Source: Gnetum montanum (taxonomy: Eukaryota > Streptophyta > Gnetopsida > Gnetales > Gnetaceae). From it: a stretch of DNA of 64,000 nt. Below, in pieces: positions 24,535 to 36,099 of this stretch (positions are counted from its first letter, which is position 1; the number at the start of each line of letters is the position of its first letter). The position numbers and the translations under genes were made by a program. The stretch spans positions 241,628-305,627 of the forward strand of contig MNCI01017969.1 in NCBI GenBank assembly GCA_015680685.1, given 5' to 3'. The notes under the pieces were generated by a model that made no database searches, was not told the DNA's origin, and worked only from the letters and a program-made list of their open reading frames with translations.

Positions 24535-24590
24535 CAGAATCAAACCCATTACTTGGAGCTTCCAAATCAAGAGTATTACCACTAGGCTAA
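24535..24590 (-). mobile_element. tRNA-derived SINE head or tRNA pseudogene
   Basis: On the minus strand an RNA polymerase III A box (TTAGCCTAGTGGTAA, 24590-24576) is followed by a B box (GGGTTTGATTCTG, 24547-24535) at tRNA-like spacing. The two boxes fit the consensus TRGYNNARNGG and GGTTCRANYCC closely. The stretch between them does not fold cleanly as a tRNA by eye and no acceptor stem closes, so it reads better as the head of a plant SINE whose body would run towards 24400. Target duplications and an A- or T-rich end were not established. Confidence 0.5.
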
Positions 24591-24599
24591 CATCTCAGT

Positions 24600-26474
24600 G
24601 TTGAATGGGAGAATAAGAAAAAAAATTAAGGTATTTATTAAATTTTTTTTAAAAAATTAAAAACAAATAATTTGTAAAATGCTACACCATTTGGAAATAA
24701 CAAGGTGTTATTTGACTTCATTTGTTATTATACAAGTTAGTCCTTCCCAAAGCAAGCTCTTATCCTAAATTCCCTTGTACAACCATTTTCATAAGTGTTT
24801 GTAAGTACTTAAGTGTTGGTACATTTTGGCCATTTTATAGAGTAGGAATATGAAATCAATAGATATGGCAAGAAAATACACAAGTATAAAAATATATGCA
24901 TTTGAAGATCATAAGTAACATTGCCCATCTAAGTTTTGGCAAAATGATCAATTTAGTGTTGCTCTTTTTAATTTGGTTGTTAAATTAACATGGAGTTGTA
25001 ATTGGGAGTATGAGATGAATTATTTTTCATTTCTCAGTATCTTTGGACTTTTGAGTTTAAATGGATACACAAGTAGTCAATATTTCATTTGCTTGAAGTT
25101 AAATCATTTAAGATAAGCCTGTTACAAAGCCCTTATGTTTAAATTCCTAGTCGAAACAATCAATTTAGAATGAGCATTTAGACAAAAGACCATGGCTAGG
25201 ATATCAACAATTTGACAAATTTAAATTTTTGAAATGCACTGCAATGTTACCAAGAGAAATGTTGTATGAGTAATTATTGAATTTCTACTCCAAAAATGAA
25301 AAAGATATTAAAACTAGAAAATAGTGAAGGTCTGCTATTGATTCAAGAATTCATATCCAAAGTTACTAGAATAACAATAGATCAGAAGTTAACATCATCA
25401 CATCAAAATTCTTGCTCAAATAAGCATAGAAATGATTAATGTAGCCCATTATTTCAACCATTGTATCGTCAAGTGAATTTTAATGCCTGAGAAGTGGCAT
25501 CTAGTCAAGCAAATAATAATGAATTTTTACCGGTAACATGCATCATGGCTCTTCCCTGCACAACCATGACAATCAATGAATTTCTTACATACCCATGCAT
25601 AGAAAATTTAATAGTAACAACTACAATTTTCAAATGAAAATAGACAACCCTAGTGCACGATAGCATTAGCAACATGGCCAGGGTAAAGCTGGAAAACATA
25701 GAAAGGTGATTCAATGCTCAATGGTTGTTTCATCCAACCCAGAGAGGGCCAATTGCAAACCATAAAAAACAATTTGAAATAATGAAATGAGTGAAATAGG
25801 TAGTTCCAATCCCAATGCTGATGGAAACCATAGAGGTAGCACCAATGCAGGAGACCATGATCATTGGAAATGTAGCTTCTTGCAACAACAATGGAGTTGG
25901 GAGCATCGGTAGTTGCAAGATAGGGATGAGCAATAGCTGGAGCTCAAGACATTTTTTAGCAACTCTACAATTGATAGAACATGCAACAACATGCTAGGGA
26001 TGTTAGATAAGGCTATGATCTAAACATATGCATGCTCATGATGGTGGCACTGCTCTTACATCGGTTATGCGTCAATGAGCAATGTGGTGGTAAAAGCAAT
26101 GAGGAAGTGGCAACATTCCAATAAAAAACCCTGATGCCTAAACTATCCTTGAGAAAATTCCATTTGATATTTTAAGTTTTAAGCTCTAGTAAAGCATAAT
26201 TAAAAACATGATATATTATGGTGGCCACAAGTTATAATATAAGTTTCAAAAGGTAATACATGTACATGTAGCAAGGTTACGATTTAGGAAGGTGTATCTA
26301 TAGAGCTTTATTTATTCTAAGATAATTTTCAAATAAATGGTGTATAGAAACCTAACTAAATTTCCTAAATGTTTGCATCTAAAAGGAAACTTGCCAATTG
26401 TGATATGTATTTCTCCAATTTTTATAACTTCCTATGGTAACTTTTATGATATTTGTTACCAAGGAAACACTTGG
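24600..26474. other. AT-rich sequence, no gene seen
   Basis: Only short, motif-free frames. A phrase CCCAAAGCAAGCTC near 24750 also occurs near 17497, a trace of a shared dispersed repeat. Confidence 0.4.
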
Positions 26475-27750
26475 CAACCATAGCTGAAATTTCTAATCCC
26501 CATGGAAGCTATAAATCCTAAGGTGGTTATAACTTTATATTCCTAAGATATTTGTGAGACCATTAACTTCTCATGATTATTGTAACTACCTTAAGGTCAC
26601 TATAAAAGGACCTTCAAAGGTAGAATTGAAAGAAGATTTTGGAAAAGAAGAAATATTGAATATTGTAAAAGCATGGCTTGCTAAAGACATTAATTTGACT
26701 TCTTTTTTCTAATCTTGTAAATTCATTCTTTTCCATTTTATTTTAGCTACTTAGCTAATGGTTTAGATAGTATTGTTCTTGGCATTTAATTTTGGGATTT
26801 TTATAGGTTTTCTTTATAGCTTTGTTTTTGTGCAAATAATATTTTCCATAGAAAAGCTTATGTTGTTGAAAAGCCTTAAGAGAAATTTAATAGTAATGTC
26901 TTAACAAAATTTCCTATTTTGAGTGTAGAGAATCTAGGAAAGTCCTTTGGCATTTTGAGACAACTGAAATAGCTTCACTGTTTTCTTTATTGCCTTGATA
27001 TTTCAATCTACAAATTGTCAAATTTTTTAAGGCTTTGTAGAATGAAATCTTTGATAGTTATTAAAATAGCCAAAATAGAGACTCATACTTTGTTCTTTAC
27101 ACAACATTTTTTGGTAGTATAATAAAATTATCTTTATGAAATTTCTTGTTGAGCTTAAAAGGTTTGGACAATTCGTAGTTTTTGAATTAGAAATTAGAAG
27201 TGTTTCCTTGTATGAATTTATCTTTTTTAAATATTTGATATTTTACACAAATCTACTTTCTTTTCTTTTCTCTTTCTAAGTCCATTGAATCTCACTCTAT
27301 TTTTAGTTTTCTTGTGAAACTTTTTCTTTGGGGAAAATTAGGAGTAGATTGGTAGGATTGTGCATAAATTTTTTTGAAAAATTTTATTTGTTACAAGTAG
27401 TGTATTGTAGGGACCATATAAACTATGTGATTGAATGAAATAAGAACCTTCAACAACTCATATTATTTGACAAAGTTAGTTGAATCTCTTTTATGATAGC
27501 CGATTACAGTTTAATACATAACCAAACCATTTTAACATTCATAATAGTAAACACATACTCATGTCTAGTATGTTTCATAACTACTGAGTTTATTTGGAGG
27601 TATCTAGGCCATGGTGTTGTGAGAGACAAACAAGCACCTAAACCTTGTTTGAAGAACACCTTCAATCTTGTGACTTTCCAAGGTCACAAGACTCGAAGGC
27701 CACCAATGTTGGTGGTCTAGTCCCAAATGATTGCTGACATTAAGGAATTA
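26475..27750 (+). repeat. LTR-like dispersed repeat, copy 2
   Basis: Direct copy of 10010-11300; see that entry. The TATA box here (CACTATAAAAGGACC near 26600) is the better preserved of the two. Confidence 0.6.
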
Positions 27751-28129
27751 AATGTGAATCATATCTTTATTCCAATATACATAAGTAATCACTATAACTA
27801 TAATCCTATACTATATTATGTAAAACATCAATTTCATAATTACAACATAATAGCAAGGTGGGATGGAGGTAGAAGGGATCAAAGAAGTGAAACATAAGAT
27901 ATCTTACCATGACCATAATAGATCTTTCATGTTAGGCATGATTAAATTAATTATTATACCTATTAGTTAAAATTCCAAAACAATTCCATCCTCTTACTAG
28001 TGATATTGAATTGGATTATCATGGACCAACCTCCATGAGACCAATTAGACACCATATTGAAAATACTCTTTCAAGAAAAATTATGAAATATTCTTTAGTT
28101 TTATTAAAAATAATTAACTAATCATTGAT

Positions 28130-28620
28130 GTTCATGTTGTTGGACCTTGGGAATTAGTTAGTGAAGTACCTTTAGGCATGATTCACATGTCTTTCCAGTC
28201 TCATAACCAATGTCACTTCCATCAGTGATGCAGCTTTTGGCATGGATCACATGTCTTTAAACTCACATGAGGAAACTAATTCAAGAGACCATTTGATTCT
28301 TTGAAGTAGGCTATCATTAGGCATGGGTAACATGTCTTTCCAATTGTGCTCTAATAATGATTTCTTTAGTATGTAATTAATTATTTAATGTGTTATGCAT
28401 TTCATAAGACTATCTTTATGCATGAATCTCATGGTTGTCCAATGACATAACAAAGTAACAGTTGTGTTCAAATACAATTTTTAAGAAACAATAAAAACAT
28501 GATTACTAGTGTATCAACATGAAACTAGTGGAACCTAGGATGGAAGTCCAAGAAATTAGCAAATCTCTTTTATATCACACCCTTATTTAAATTTTTAAGT
28601 CCATCCTTTTTTCTTCAAGG
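28130..28620 (-). repeat. Dispersed repeat, inverted partner of 34430-34960
   Basis: The reverse complement of this stretch resembles 34430-34960. Shared phrases include GGAAAGACATGTTACCCATG and AAGGGTGTGA(T/C)ATAAAAG. Within this copy a unit containing GGCATG, CACATG or AACATG, then TCTTTCCA recurs about four times (near 28172, 28236, 28317 and 28413). The TATA-like ATATAAAAG suggests promoter or LTR material. Orientation is nominal. Confidence 0.5.
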
Positions 28621-29385
28621 TCTAATGATCACAAGTTAATTTTAGTTTTTCATGTGATTAGGACCATATTATTTCTATTGTAAGAATTTCTTATTAATGA
28701 AAATGGAGGGATGGATGTTATGATATCATGATATATACAATTACTCTTCTAACAATTTGGTAACATAGAATAAAATTCCCTCATATGGAGTTATATCTTG
28801 CATATGGTTGACAACTTTATTAATGGAAATAATAAAAATATTCACTAAATTTATAGAAAATGATTCAAAAAATGGGAAATTATATAAATAATAAAAAATA
28901 TCAAAGAATAGAGAAATTTTTTAAGAATTGACTATTAACTATGATGGATGAGGATGTCTATGTTAAAGACTTTCAAAATTTCATAAATGGCTTTCCATGT
29001 TAAATGTTGACAAACATTAACTTTTATGGATTACTTAGATGGTAGATTTACATGAAACTAAATTTATAAGTAGCATGGACAATGTATGGTCCTTCCCATA
29101 GTATTTAGAATTTTTTTTCATTAAGGCATATCATTAAGATGATAGTAAAGAACCTTGTTCTTTAATTTAATTTCTATGTATCAAATTCTAGTGTCATATC
29201 TCTACTTAGTGCAGTTTTTATGTACCTCATTATGCATTAGTGATACTAATCAATTTTCACCTAGTAATTTTAAGTTCATCAATTATTTTTTTTATGCTAG
29301 ATTTAAGTTAATATCTAGAGCACATGTAGTTGTTAGTATACAAAGCTTAGCTTGAATAGTTAAATGAGGTATTTTGCTATAGGCT
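28621..29385. other. AT-rich sequence, no gene seen
   Basis: No motifs seen on either strand up to the start of element B. Confidence 0.4.
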
Positions 29386-30267
29386 TGATAAAGTCAATTT
29401 TTTTGTACTACAATATCATATCTATGATATTGCATCAACAATGTTGTAGATACAATGTCATAACCCATGCTACATCATCTTTTATGTGATGTCTCAGGAT
29501 GCATGTAGCCCTATAAATTCCAGTACTTAGGCATAAAATCCATAATTTCTCATTCGAAGCCTTGTGGAAACTCTTGCAGTTTTATTTCATAGTTGTAATA
29601 GAGAGTGAATTCCGGTAGTCTGATGTTTGGTAGTTTTTTGGAATCTTTATTTGATTGAATTGTAGTTGGACATAGTTCATGATAGTAATAAAAATTGATA
29701 TTTCTTTTCATCATTGCAGCATTCCCTTAGTTTCATTTATTTACTTAGCTTAATCTTTACTATTTTCTTAGTTAATCATTTACATTCCAAACACTTTATT
29801 TTACATGTCATTAGTAAGTAGAATGGATATGAAAGCTTTCAAGCACTAAGTGTAGTTATCTGATAACCTAGTAGTGGCGTTGCTTGATTCGCTTAGTAGT
29901 AATACTACTTAGTAATCCTAGTGATGACTACATGAGTCCAAGGTGTGTATGGTAGACCAAGATTAGATATCCATTGTACTAGGCTAAGTTAGATTTATGT
30001 TTTTTGAGTTACTTAGACTTAGAAACTTTATCTTTAATCATGTTTATCTTAGGAGCATTAAAGATCTAAACAAAATCAACTAATCATATGCCTTACTAAG
30101 AGTTAAACCATACACCTGAACTTCACTAACTTGAAGTGGGAAGACAATGATCTTGAACTTAACATCAATTTCTAGACTAATAACATTGTCTATATGGATT
30201 ATGATGTAGTCACGTGCTAGCACTTTGGACTTGTATGGTAGTGTTGGGATTACACCACTACTCATCA
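29386..30267 (+). mobile_element. Element B, 5' LTR
   Basis: 882-bp LTR running TGATAAAG...CTCATCA and repeated at 39087-39993. It has a perfect 9-bp hairpin (CAATATCAT at 29411-29419 with ATGATATTG at 29424-29432) about 80 bp upstream of a TATA box (CTATAAATTCC near 29510). Confidence 0.85.
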
Positions 30268-30287
30268 TTATTGTCATTTCTTGGGAT
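30268..30287 (+). promoter_or_regulatory. Element B primer-binding site, decayed
   Basis: The first bases after the LTR (TTATTGTCATTTCTTGGGA) align with the element A site at about 12 of 19 positions, including the terminal GGGA. This fits an old tRNA-Asp-type primer site. Confidence 0.5.
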
Positions 30288-30494
30288 GTATTAATGTGTG
30301 CTAAGCAATTGATCTTACAAAGTTCATTATATTAAAAATCCTAAAGCCAATCTTTATAATCTTTAAATAATTCTAATAACCCATACTTAACCAAGTGTCA
30401 CACTTATAACATGACTTCAACTAAGAAAAAACTATAATCTAATAAAGAGATACAAAGGAGCAATGAAAAAATAAATGACAGTGAAGACTAGAGT

Positions 30495-33000
30495 ATGCTT
30501 ATGCAAGAAAGAATCTCATATGCTCACAATGATCTTTATTACCCTAATTTCACATTCATCTTCCATCAAGATGGAAAAATGAGGTGGAGAGAACATCATT
30601 TTTCCTCTAGAGCATTCAACACCCACCATGCTTCAAATAACTCTAAGGGTAATGAATCTAAATCATGTGCAAGAAGGTTATCATGTGACTAAACACATGA
30701 TGAGACCCTACCAACCCACAAAGGCACAAGTATGAAGAGATGCTACTATGAAAACCAAACAAGTGCATAACAAAGAAAAGCTAGTTAATTCTCCTATAAT
30801 CCTAGAAGAACTTGATGATGATGCATTTGTAGTAGAGAAACTCCACTATGATCATGAATTCCATTCCGAAACATCTATCATTCATCTAGAAGAACCTATC
30901 AAGGTGCAATTAAATTTAGCCCTCACAAAGACACCAAGAAGAGAAGCAAAGAACTGAAAGTACAAGCAAGACTCAAGGCCTAGAGTTTCTACTAGATCAC
31001 AAAGAAATGAATTCTAAAGTCATAGAAGGAAAACTCTTTCATATCATTCTCCAACTTCTTTATCTTCCTCCTCATGATCATCAATGGACTTTTACCAAAG
31101 GAAACAAATGTACAAGACCATGATAGGGAGAGATGTCAGGTTCACGATAGACATGACTATTGCCCAAGACACCTTGATGAAGAAGATGAAGAACATGAAT
31201 CACAAAGGAATAGGAATAGATGAGAAAAAAGAGAAAGACATGAATATCAAAAAAGGCATTACTACAATGAAGCATATGAATCCTAAAATCATAAAAAACA
31301 CTTGTTGGCTACTCATAGCATGATCAACATAAGGGAAACTATATATATCCTAAATAGGAACATGAGAGACAATCACATCAAGTGGGCAGACATGAATAAC
31401 ATGCCTAGATTTGAGGGTGGATATAATGCAAATCCACAACACCAAATTCAAGAATTCTATGATGCATATGCCCTCCAAAAAATTGAAAGTAATTGGTAGA
31501 AACTAAATTTGTTCCCAAGGATTCTCATTAAGGAGTCAAAAAGCTTGTACATATCCTTAGAACAAGAATTAAGTCAAAATAGAGTACAATGCTAGAACTC
31601 TTCAATGATAAATATCAAACTTACTCATGAGTGTCAAACTTAAGAAAGTAGATCCAAGGATGGAAGTAAGGGACACATGAATCCCTTAATGTAGTCATGT
31701 GTAGATACTATTCTTTACTACATAAATTCCTAGGCCATGGATTCTTGTAGAAGGAACAATTAAGGCATATAGTAGAAGGGTTGAAAAACAAAACTAGAGA
31801 GACCCTTAGGGTTGATGACCAAGGATGACTATCAAAGATGATCATCCATCGAATTCAAAGATTAATTGATCAAGTAGAAAAAGAGGATGGAGAACTCAAG
31901 AAGAGAGATTTTTCTAAAGAATATAATAGAGATCCATTAATAAAGAAACACAATGTGTGAATATGTGACAAGCAAGAGGATGAAACCTTGGAAGATGTTA
32001 TCTAGAAAAAGATTCTACTTATTCAAAAATTAGTAAATGATATCGCAACTAAGGTAGAAAAAATGTGGGATTCAGTGGATGAAAAATTTACTATAGCCCT
32101 AAAGATTGTGGAAGAGAAGACTAAAAAAGCACTCAATAACTACAAGAAAAAGAAAAAGAAAAGAGACTACAGATGAAAAAAAAAGTTACTTTAGTGGTAG
32201 AATGTATTAATTCTAGTTTAGAGGAAGAGGAAGGATGAAAGGTGTGCCAATATGAACATCTTAAGGCATGTTGCCCTATTATGATTACTTTCAAGAATCT
32301 GGGGTATATGCACTTAATCCAAGCTTTGTCAAAAGGTAGATGCCTAGAATGCTACCTTGTCCTCAAGGTAATATAAGGCAACCTTTCTAGCCAACATATT
32401 ACCCAAGTGGAGCCTACCCATAATCATAAGAGCAATGCCACCAGTAGTGGTAGCAATCATAGACTTGGGCAATGTGACTACCAAGGAAACAATATTTGTA
32501 TAGGAAACTAGGCCCTTATGGATATTATGTTCAACGTCCAGTATCTCCAAGAAACACTTCAATCCAAACTTCTTCTTCTTATGATTCAATAGAATACTAT
32601 AGGCCTACTACTTCAAGGATGGATCATAGTCCTTATGCACATCTACCAGCAATTAGCCAACCAAATCCCTCTTCCAATTCTTTGCCACCAATGCCACCAC
32701 CTATCATATAGGGACAACTGCTATCTCAACTTTATCATAGAAGTGTTACAAGGGTAGTGAATATATAAAAAGAGGGTCACACTAATGATACTAAAGAAAA
32801 ATCAAGAAAATTTCCTTTCTTCATGACAAGTCTAGAAAAGGTTGGTAGAATTATGACTTCATTGAGACAAGTTTATCCTATGAAAAATCCTTCTACCAAC
32901 ACCATGCTTCCATATTAACCAAATAAAGAACTTAAAACTATCAAGCTAAAAGATATAGTATTAGAATGGATTAAGGTAGGGATACTTCCTAGGAAAAGAA
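30495..33000 (+). pseudogene. Element B gag relic
   Basis: The shared N-terminal signature is readable at about 30525-30590 (YYPNFTFIFHQDGKMRWRE). The gag core follows at 31400-31500 (MNNMPRFEGGYNANPQ), then LYISLEQELSQN and, near 32245, a cysteine pair (CQYEHLKACCP) where a zinc knuckle is expected. A tyrosine/proline-rich linker frame (32496-32711, SIEYYRPTTSRMDHSPYAH) matches the linker of element A. Many stops are present. Confidence 0.7.
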
Positions 33001-33390
33001 TAGATCTATGAGTTCCTTTGATTTATTTACAAGTAGTTGGAAAGTCACCATGAAAGGCTCTACTAGACTCATGTTCTAGAGTAAATTTGATATCTCAAGA
33101 AACTTACAAGATATGGAACCTACCACCCATAAATAAGTATAACATAAGGTTAGACTAAAAAATTAATTTGTCACTATTCCTTTAGGATAGATAGAAGATG
33201 TGGTGACCACCATCAGTGGGTTGTCTTATCCAACATATTTTTTGGTAATTGACTTGGAGAATTATGACAAGGAATTTCCTATCATATTGGAAAGAGCATG
33301 GCTTAGCACAATAGATGCTAAGTTAGGAATGAGAGATTTATCTATGGAAATCTCCAAAAAAGATGTACAAGAAGCCATACATAGGTAAAG
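33000..33390 (+). pseudogene. Element B protease relic
   Basis: VPLIYLQVVGKSP leads to ALLDSCSRVNLIS at about 33060, the active-site stretch with D-S-C where C and A have D-L-G. The glycine after the catalytic aspartate is thus lost. The second signature follows in an open frame (33200-33388): IILERAWLSTIDAKLGMRDL, aligned with IIMGRAWLSTI of A. Confidence 0.7.
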
Positions 33391-34429
33391 AATCTCATGC
33401 ATTACTGATGATAATAAATGATGTAGTTATGGATAGAAAGCTCAAAAGGTCAACACAATCCTTACGCTAAATCAAAATAGATGGGAAAAAAAAGTGTATG
33501 TACAAGAAGATGCATGGACCACTAAACCAAAAGACACATAGTGGTCAAAAACTAAGAACCTAAAAATATCCAAAACATGCATGGAACTATCTGCCTCACT
33601 TATTAACTCTTATCCTAAGAAAATGATCCCAATTGAGAACTCGCAAATGAAAATATTAAACCATAATCATTCACTAGTAGATTGAGGAAATAAGGACATA
33701 GAATTTGAATTTAGTAACTAACAAGAAAGTATAGTTGGACCTTCTAAAATGGAAAGATCATCTAGCCCAATAGGATATATGTCCTTAGATGTTCAAACTT
33801 TGATTACCATCAAGATTACATGGGATGATAACTAAAAAACTAAGTCACTAAGGATGGTAAGTGAGAAACCTAGAGTGTATGATCTAAGGGATCCAGGGTC
33901 CTTTTTCGAACACTTGCCCAAGAGTTCAATCATGGGAGAAATATCTTATCTTAATCTCGGAATTAATAAGTTGTTTTCAATTTTTTATTTTACAATTATT
34001 TTTGGTTTATAATTTCTTATTATAATTTTTCACATTTATTACCAATTTTCACATTCTTTGATATCTTTTCATTCTTTTATACTTTTTGAATTCTTAATCC
34101 TTTTTCCCATTCTTTGATATTCATGTTATTTTTTCAAATTTTACTATATTTTATAATTTTTGTATAATTTAGCATTATTTTTTCTTGTATACATTTTTAT
34201 TAACTTTATAATAAAGTAGATTGAATAAAGTAAGATGTAGTTCGAATAAGGTGGAGAGTTTCCTATATTATCAATCATAGATGGACTGATTACCTATATA
34301 GTGAAACCATAATATCCATCTACCCATTCCTATAATAAGAGGTTCTTACCATAATCATAATGATGTTCTTCTCATAATAAAACTAAGAATAAACATATGG
34401 TCATTATGCTTGGATAGAAGAGTGAAGAA
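33391..34429. other. Element B interior, AT-rich, no gene seen
   Basis: No reverse transcriptase motif. An AT-rich stretch with many T runs near 33960-34200 leads into the inserted repeat. Confidence 0.4.
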
Positions 34430-34960
34430 CCAAGTGGGAATGATAAGGGTGTGACATAAAAGGAACTTGTGGATTCTCTTGGATTATTGTTGTGAGTTCT
34501 ATCTTATTACTAAGGATGTATTATATCCTTGTAGATCTAATGAAAAAAGAGGAGTAAGAGTACAATAAGTATTACCTTACCATGTCACTGGAAAGACATG
34601 TTACCCATGCTTGATGGTAGTTCTTTGGTAAGGTCAACATAATTAAAATAAAATAAAATACATGCATAGAATAAATTTCTAGGGGTTCCACTAGAAAGAC
34701 ATGTTACCCATGCCTAAAGGTAGGTAGCTTCTCAGGAATCTCAAAAATAAAAGAAGAGAAAAATTCAATTAATAAACTCCTCCCTTGAACAAGATGTTAA
34801 GTGGTAATACTCCTTATAATAGTGGTAGTCCTATGGTTGTGAATCCCATAGGTGAAATAATGTTATGTCATTGGAAAGTGGTTTGGACTTGATTTGAATC
34901 TTGGAAAGAATGACTAATGCTTACCTTAACTATGGATTACACACAAGAATTCATTATGCC
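34430..34960 (+). repeat. Dispersed repeat inside element B, inverted partner of 28130-28620
   Basis: Contains two copies of GAAAGACATGTTACCCATGC (near 34595 and 34685) and AAGGGTGTGACATAAAAGG near 34447, matching the reverse complement of 28130-28620. It lies between protease and the extra ORF of element B, so it is probably a later insertion. Confidence 0.5.
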
Positions 34961-36099
34961 TATGTCCTAGTTTCTACAATCCCTTCTATAATCCATTCCA
35001 CCTCATTGTATATTTAATCATAACTTTATAATTTTGTATAATATAGTGTTATTTTTTCAATCTGGCAATACTAACATGTGTGTTTTACTAGACAAGTATG
35101 TCTTACATTCAACTCTATGAGTGTCTAAGGACACTTATAGGCATGGTTATACAAGGGCACTAAGGGATGGAGCCTACTTTAGTGAGGACACATTTGTATA
35201 ACTCTTGTATTTCATACTTGGAAAGAAATTTCACATTATCTTATGCTTTCCTAAATCAATGAAGATCCATTAAATAGTTCCCATATCATCTACTAATATG
35301 TCCATACATCCAAAATTCATAACCCATCTCCTATCCATCTAATAAAATTTTGTCACCTAAGATTCCTTCTTTATGAGTTTTGAATACCAAATTCACAAAC
35401 ATTGTGCATCATTAATGGTCCAAGATCCTTTGGACAAGCCTAACATCTTCCAACCATTTTTTTTTACTCATTTTTCAAGAAAATTCAATGAAAAATTGAA
35501 ACTTTTCACAATGATGTCATAGCTACGATGTCACATCTATAATTTTGTGCATATAAAAATCACATATATATGCATGAGAGTTAGTAGAATTTTTTATTTC
35601 TCTCATTTGTAGCAAGAGAATTTTTTATAGTTTTTCCTCAAAGCTCTTGCATGCTAACTTCCCAAGGTCATAACTTCTCCATATAGCTTTGATTTTCGAA
35701 ATTCTTAAACCATGTTGATCATAGAGCACTCAACTTAGTCATGGGAGGGTACATTATGTAGTACATCTAAAAATTTTGAAAATATAAGTCAAAAATTTCT
35801 AACGCTCAAAAGATACTATTAAGGATAAGTATAAGGAAACAATGAGAACCTTATTGTTAATCAATCAAACATAAGACAAGAGGACATAGTTAACTCTCCT
35901 AATTGACCATACTAACCATTTTAAGGCACAACGAGCAAGAAAATGATAACTGTGGAAGGTCATAAGTAACTAATGATATAACACCCAAGGGGTTTCTTTT
36001 GAAAATTTTTCTAACTCTGTAATCATAATAAAATAGAAATTTGATCTAACCAAGGGTATGAGAAAAATAAGGAACTAATTTAAAAACTTTAATAATTTC
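34961..36099. other. Element B interior with a possible LTR relic at about 35490-35700
   Basis: Near 35505-35560 a palindrome-like cluster (GATGTCATAGCTACGATGTCAC) is followed by a TATA-like CATATAAAAATCAC. This resembles the U3 arrangement of the A/B LTR family. No gene is visible. Confidence 0.35.
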
